The translations under genes were made by a program, and so were the position numbers. From Takakia lepidozioides (lineage: Eukaryota; Streptophyta; Takakiopsida; Takakiales; Takakiaceae), in the NCBI GenBank assembly GCA_030704615.1, contig CM060731.1, positions 59,438,756 through 59,502,755 of the forward strand: a DNA stretch of 64,000 bases, in the 5' to 3' direction. Under the pieces are notes generated by a model. That model did not search any database. It was not told the origin of the DNA and was given only the letters and a program-made list of their open reading frames with translations. This document shows positions 58,549-64,000 of the stretch, in pieces; positions within the stretch are counted from its first letter, which is position 1; every line of letters starts with the position of its first letter.

Positions 58549-61165
58549 TTCCACAGCGTGTTGTTGTCCACCACGAATATGGGTATTGGTGGTGTAAGAA
58601 GACCAGAACGCTACAAAAGGGAGCAAAGAGAAAACAGAGCAAGAAACAGAAAATGCCCAGTTCGGGCATCACCATCCACCACGCAAAACACGAGCACCGA
58701 CCACTGTGGCACCCACTTCGGCAGCCTTGGAAGTTCCATGTGTCGCACAGGCCAGCAAGATTTCCACGTGTTAAAGGAATTTGTCCAACACACTGTATTT
58801 TAGGTGGAACAAAAACAAAACTTTTTATTTTACAGTCGCTTCCGTCCCTTTTTCTTTGTTGGTTTTTGTTGTAGCTCTCAGGAAGAATCTAAGCCTTCCC
58901 TTGGGCTCCAGTTAATCATCACTGTCACTCTCACACTCTTCACTCTCAGACAATTTCATTTCATTTCATTTTCAGACGCTTCAAGGCGCACAACATCCTT
59001 AGCCCATTCCACCACCTAGAAGAACCAATTCACAAGAAATAAAACTGATTGACATGCACTTCCACATTGCAAGTACCATACAAGTCTGAAGAAGAAAAAG
59101 ACTTCATCTATGCGACTATTTGACATGCAACAGCGAATTTGTTATCACATGGCATAAACCTTCAAACAGTTCTGAGAAAAAAAATAACATGTTTCACCTC
59201 CCCACAATTACAGACGCAAATGTCTTGCAATTTCACCTCCCCCAAGATAAGGAAACATGTACCCCTACTCTTTACGTTTACAATTTTTTCCCTCAGGTTG
59301 TAGTGGGGCAGAAAAGTGTTGCAATGATAGAAAATTGAAAACTTTCAAGCAGCTTTGTAATCTAGGAAGACATGGATTTCAGTTGTATAATAGTATGTCT
59401 TCATCCCTGAGGGTTCATCAAAACTGATAAAACATGTGAGTGCTTTGAAGGAATTAAAACGGAGATCACATTCAGGCAGGCAGTCCAACATTACCTGTGT
59501 GATGCCACATCCTCACAATCAGCACAACACGTACAGACGTTTAATAGATAATAACCGCCATTTCTTACTGATTGTCGCTGAAGCTTCCTTTCACTAGTGA
59601 GCTTTTGATCTTGACTACAATTCGACATCACCAATTGGCCTACAGAGGTTTGATAATTGAGAGCAATACCTTACTGAACTGAACATCCTGGAAAGTTGTT
59701 TCAAGAATGAACTTAAATGATCATCAAGTAGTCTAATCGTCACCACTGCACTTACGCGGACGAGCCTCCACGGAGTTTACGATATAATGGTGTCTGGCGA
59801 GAAAGCTCAGGCAAGCACTTGAACATACAGATGTAAGAAAATTTATCCGGGCCAGTTCAATCTAATATACAATCTGACCCAATTCAGTTCAGCTCCACAC
59901 CTGTTTGCGTTTTCTATGATTAGTCAAAAAGTCTTGGAGCAACTCCACCCAAATCTGGCATTGGGTGAGAAAGTATCATGTGAGTCCTGATTTGTTCATG
60001 TGTCTTGGCTGATTTGGTCGCCAGTAGTTTGTGCTAGAGAATGTAAAGCTGATCATGTAAAGTAGCGGTCATGCATGGCCCTTAATGACATGCACCAAAG
60101 TATATTGCATAGTGATGGTTTGAGAAGTGATGCCACGGGAAGATCGGAAGCCTGGCCCTTACAAGCATCAGTCCAAACCTTGGGGGGGGGTCACTCCCTG
60201 TATTTTCAAACCACGTGAGAACAAATATCAAATATAATGTGTAGTTTATTTTTTTGAGATGAATTTCAAAAAAACATTACTTAGAAAATATGGTAGGACA
60301 ATATCCTTTCACCCGATTACAAATGTCACAAAAAATCCAGAGTTTTACTTAAAAAGTTAAACCCTGGCTATGTTGAAATACCTCGTGTTTTAGATCGATA
60401 GTGGGAAAAGGTGTGTGCTTGTTTCACACTCAATTGAGCGACAATGAACATTAGTTTCTTATTCATTTTAGGATCTCTAGTTGCAATCGAGAGACTCTCT
60501 TCTTCCAACAGTATACAATAACCCTCACGGCATAGGTGGAGTACTTACAATCTTGAAGTTAGCTTCCGAAGAGAGTTTCATGCTTAGCCACACCATGAGC
60601 AGCTCACCGACAGCGTGCGGGCGTCATGTTACAATCTAGATAGTCCGAATGGGCTACAAATGCTTCTTTAAGTAAGTACAAAATGAACTAATTAATATGA
60701 CCAAATTTAAATTATGTAATGCATGTTTGGCCATATCCGGGTCATATGAAACCTGTTTGACGTAGTTTTTGGGGGGATAGTTTCAGGGCTTAAAATGCTA
60801 CCCACCTACACCTCATTTTTGGGTTCTTGCAAAAAGTCTATACATTTTTCCAAAGTATATTAGATTATCTATTTAAAAAATAAAAATAAAGAAAAACACC
60901 TAAGAGCTACAACTCACAAATCAGGCTTATCTACTAGATGTGACATATAAAAATTTGAATGAAATGTAAACAACTATTGTCATCCTTGTGTGAGTTCAAT
61001 TATTTAGAAATTTTGTATTTTTGGAACTGGCTTAATTTATTTTCATTCTAAAATTCATCGTTGAAGTTTGGACATTGGAGAAATGCAAATTTTGATGGTC
61101 TAGGGGCACCCTCTACCTTATCATATCAGCCCATACCTAGGTCATTAGATGGGGCCACGGCTCTA
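58549..61165. other. No gene seen; upstream of SnRK1 gamma
   Basis: Promoter side of the SnRK1 gamma gene, then AT-rich intergenic DNA. A run of nine to ten G occurs near 60181. No coding homology on either strand. Confidence 0.5.
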
Positions 61166-61169
61166 AGTG

Positions 61170-62368
61170 GAGAAGAGCTAGCTATGTTGGCTACCATATT
61201 TCAAGCTAGTTTCGTATGACCAAACATTGTTCCAGTTGAGGAAAGACGTGCTTCAGAGAATGAATACTGTGATTCAGATTCAGAATAAAGTTGATTGTTT
61301 GGAACCATCTGTTCAATAGCATCATCCTACAATGATTTGGACACTTGTATGTTTTTTAAAGTCTGTCACAGGTGCACAAACCACTTAAACATTTTCATGT
61401 ATCACCACAAAAGTGGTAGTAGTCACTGAGGTGTCTTTAATCACTCACAATCTACCACCGTCCAAGTGATACCAATCAATGCGGTGTCTTTAACCACTCA
61501 CTATGTACCACTGTCCACGTGGTACTAATCACTGACGTGTCTTTAACCACATAACATTCTAGAACTAACATGAGAGACCGAAGACCTAGCTATGTTGGCT
61601 ACCTGCCTTCAAACGGCATTTGTACAACCAACCGTTATTCCAGTTGAGGAAAGTGATTCAGAGGGTGACGAATATGTTTCAGATTCAGAATAAAGTTTAT
61701 TGTTGGAACCATTTGTTCAATAACATCATCCTACAATGGTCTGGACACTTGTCTGTTTTTCAAAGTTTGTACAGGTGCACAAACCACTTAAAGTTTTTCA
61801 TGTATCACCACAAAAGTGGTACCAATCACTCTTGTGTAGGCAACCACTCATGAGCGACAACTAGAATAGTGGTTCCAATTACTGCAGTGTCTTTCACCAC
61901 CCACTCTCTACCACTGTCAAAGTGGTACAAATCAATGAGGTGTCTTTAACCACTCAAGATCAACGTGCACTGTCCCCGTCCACGTGGAATATTATATTTA
62001 TTAATTAAAATAGATTTCCAAATCATGAATCATAAATCAAATTTGAATTATTACACGTGGAGTAGCAAGTGGTTTCAACCACTTTCCATCACTGAGGTGT
62101 CTATAACCACTCACAATGTACCACTGTACCCATCCACGTGGAATATTATATTTATTAACTAAAATATATTATCAAATAAAAAAAAAAATAAAATATTACT
62201 ATACGTGGACTACTAATTGGTTGAAACCACTTCCAACCACTGTCTGTGATGCCACCGTGGCATTTCATCGGGATTAACCACTAGCAAGTGGTTACTATTG
62301 GTTTATAGAGTGGAAAAAAACAGTAATGGTTAAAGGGCCAATGGTTATTCTGCGTTTTCCTTCTAGTG
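61170..62368. mobile_element. CACTA-like element end with subterminal repeats
   Basis: The block ends CTAGTG at about 62363-62368; read from that end it is CACTAGAAGGAAAACGC, close in form to plant CACTA terminal repeats (CACTACAAGAAAA-type). Inside it many ACCACT/AGTGGT units in both orientations occur (61370-62300), like the subterminal transposase-binding repeats of this superfamily. About 61170-61560 is duplicated at 61585-61950. No matching left terminus or transposase was found, so it is partial or non-autonomous. Confidence 0.55.
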
Positions 62369-64000
62369 ATTAACCGCACATAGCAGAACCGTACATACAC
62401 TCCTCTTGAGGCTGCTAACTACGCGGCCTGCTCCAAAAATATGCAAGTTCTTGTCCTCGTTCTGAATTGTCTTCCTCTCGTTAGGCCTTGCTATATGCAG
62501 CTGCCGACCAGGCTTAGCCTCGCATGACATTGTCAACAGCAGCAGAAAGAATAGCGAGAGAGCTTTCTTGTTTCCTTCTTTATACTTCCTACCTTGCATC
62601 CTTCTTTGTTAATTGTACGTGAGCTCCGACCATATGCAGGTTGGGTTGCTGTCTGTCGCTGCTTGACAATACTCAACTTCGCAACCTCCTCGCCTACTTC
62701 ACTATCTGACGGGAGCTGAGCCTTATGCTTCATTTGATTAGAACATTGCGCTACTCTAACATATACTGCCCCTAGTTTCCATTCTTGTTGTCTCAAGCGC
62801 CTCTGCCTAAGGTCCTTCCGTTTGGCTTGATTGTGTTTCTGTTGACCCAGCCATTGGCTGTTGGCTCTGAAGCCTTCATGGGTTTTGCCGCGCTTAGCTC
62901 TGACTTCTGGCCTTAGCACGCCCTGCCATGGCCATGAGGCGTGCAGTGCGCAGCTTACTTCATCAATTAAATTCGCTTGCATTTGACCGGTGTTTTCCTG
63001 CTATTCCCTTGGAAACGCTCATCGGCAGCTCCTCCTTCCTCTACACCTTTCGAATACGCTCCGTTGTTTAGAAGTATAATGGCGTCGACTCTATGTCTCA
63101 ACCTCTCTCTCAAGGAGTAGTCGCTGTGGATTCTGCCACTTTGTTTAGCCATGACTAAGATATCGGGTTGTCTAAGAAATAACCAAGAAGCCTACTACTT
63201 TGCAGTTCTTGCTAGTGGTTGACCTAACTTAGCTGTCTAGCGGGCGCATTAGAGGAGAAATTGAAATGGCTAAGTCCTACACAGCTACGGCGTCAGCGTT
63301 TTTTGGAGCCTACAATCATCGTTTTCTTTTCTGAACCTTGGCAAATCCTAGTCATTTCAATCATACTGAGTTTCCAGATATCTGACTTTTACGGAGTGAT
63401 ATGTAGGTTATGGAGGCAACTTCGGTAGAGATTGAAGATGCGAATACTGATTCCATTAGACTGACCACACGTTTGGGCAGGCTGGACCAAATATTGTTGC
63501 GCAACTACTAAATGCGTGCACTGCATGCGGCAACTGCCTCAGTGGATGCCCATACAATGCCAAAAACTCCACCGACAAAAACTATTTTGTTGCAGTCATG
63601 CAGGTGTAAACTCGCTCACCACAATTCTAGATTGATTGTTCAACACCACAGAGCTCCACAATGGTACATTTTCTCTAACAAAATTTGCTTACAGTTTTGA
63701 ATCTCAGTTATAGTTTAGCTCGAGATCAGTTTACAATGAGCATGCATCGTCTTGAACTTGTATTTGATTGATATCCTATTAGCGGAGGCCTCAGTAGATA
63801 TCGAATCCGAATAATTTTTGTCCAGAATGGTTTCTAACCTGGAGACAAGGTTTCTGAAGGCTTGGTTCTCCAGCTACATAATTGATGAGTCCAAAGTTGA
63901 ATAAGATTTCCTTCTTGGTCCACAACATGCATCTACACATAGACAAGAATTGGGCACAACTAAGTCGATCACATCTATGTTGTCAGATGATTGATTTCCA
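62369..64000. other. No gene seen
   Basis: The longest frame (minus, 62533-62982) is Lys/Gln-rich and has no recognisable domain. Nothing supports a gene. The window ends in non-coding sequence. Confidence 0.45.

Noticed and set aside
62533-62982. Minus-strand ORF of 149 codons
   Set aside because: Basic, Gln-rich, low-information composition without recognisable motifs or exon structure; probably chance.

Overview
This is nuclear DNA of a land plant, most probably a seed-free vascular plant such as a fern or lycophyte. The reasons are GT-AG introns in every intact gene, plant-specific genes (SnRK1 gamma subunit, F-box/PP2 protein, plastid homoserine kinase, OSB-type PDF motifs), a large supply of PLS-class PPR-DYW editing-factor genes and pseudogenes, and abundant LTR, LINE, SINE and CACTA-like debris. 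The species assignment is inference.

Layout. 1-245 is a PPR scrap. 672-12565 is one large Ty3/gypsy LTR retrotransposon (about 11.9 kb) flanked by TAGG. It carries a captured acyl-ACP desaturase fragment, an unidentified ORF, gag with two zinc knuckles and a protease. A complete-motif DNMT3/DRM-like cytosine-5 DNA methyltransferase lies between protease and reverse transcriptase. RT, RNase H and integrase follow, and then a PHD finger at the 3' end. Its left LTR is followed at once by a sequence perfectly complementary (19 nt) to the interior of the same LTR, which suggests Tf1-style self-priming. 13528-15765 is an intact six-exon NudC/BOBBER-like gene. 18937-21017 is an intact three-exon F-box/PP2 gene. 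21.8-28.8 kb is repeat-rich, with rearranged scraps of the SnRK1 gamma gene, SINEs, tandem repeats and a gypsy integrase remnant.

28.9-41.8 kb is a PPR-DYW duplication cluster. Copies A and B lie on the minus strand and an intact copy C on the plus strand. B and C form the arms of a large inverted repeat (about 31.0-35.3 and 35.7-39.1 kb). The PPR reading frame in B and C begins with half of an OSB-type PDF motif, and upstream exons supply the other half, so this looks like a fusion of an organellar ssDNA-binding protein module to an RNA editing factor. A further DYW tail (40.7-41.2 kb) and a separate broken PPR-DYW gene (44.3-45.5 kb) follow.

46839-49498 is a six-exon homoserine kinase gene with an N-terminal, transit-peptide-like exon. 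51225-58548 (minus) is a complete six-exon SnRK1 gamma subunit gene whose 3.6-kb second intron is filled with LINE-derived tandem repeats. The last 5 kb holds CACTA-like subterminal repeats and no recognisable gene.

The four intact host genes splice in frame from end to end, so the base sequence is reliable. The frameshifts in the retrotransposon and PPR copies are therefore probably real. The host genes belong to unrelated pathways (protein folding, ubiquitin ligation, threonine synthesis, energy signalling) and show no operon-like logic.
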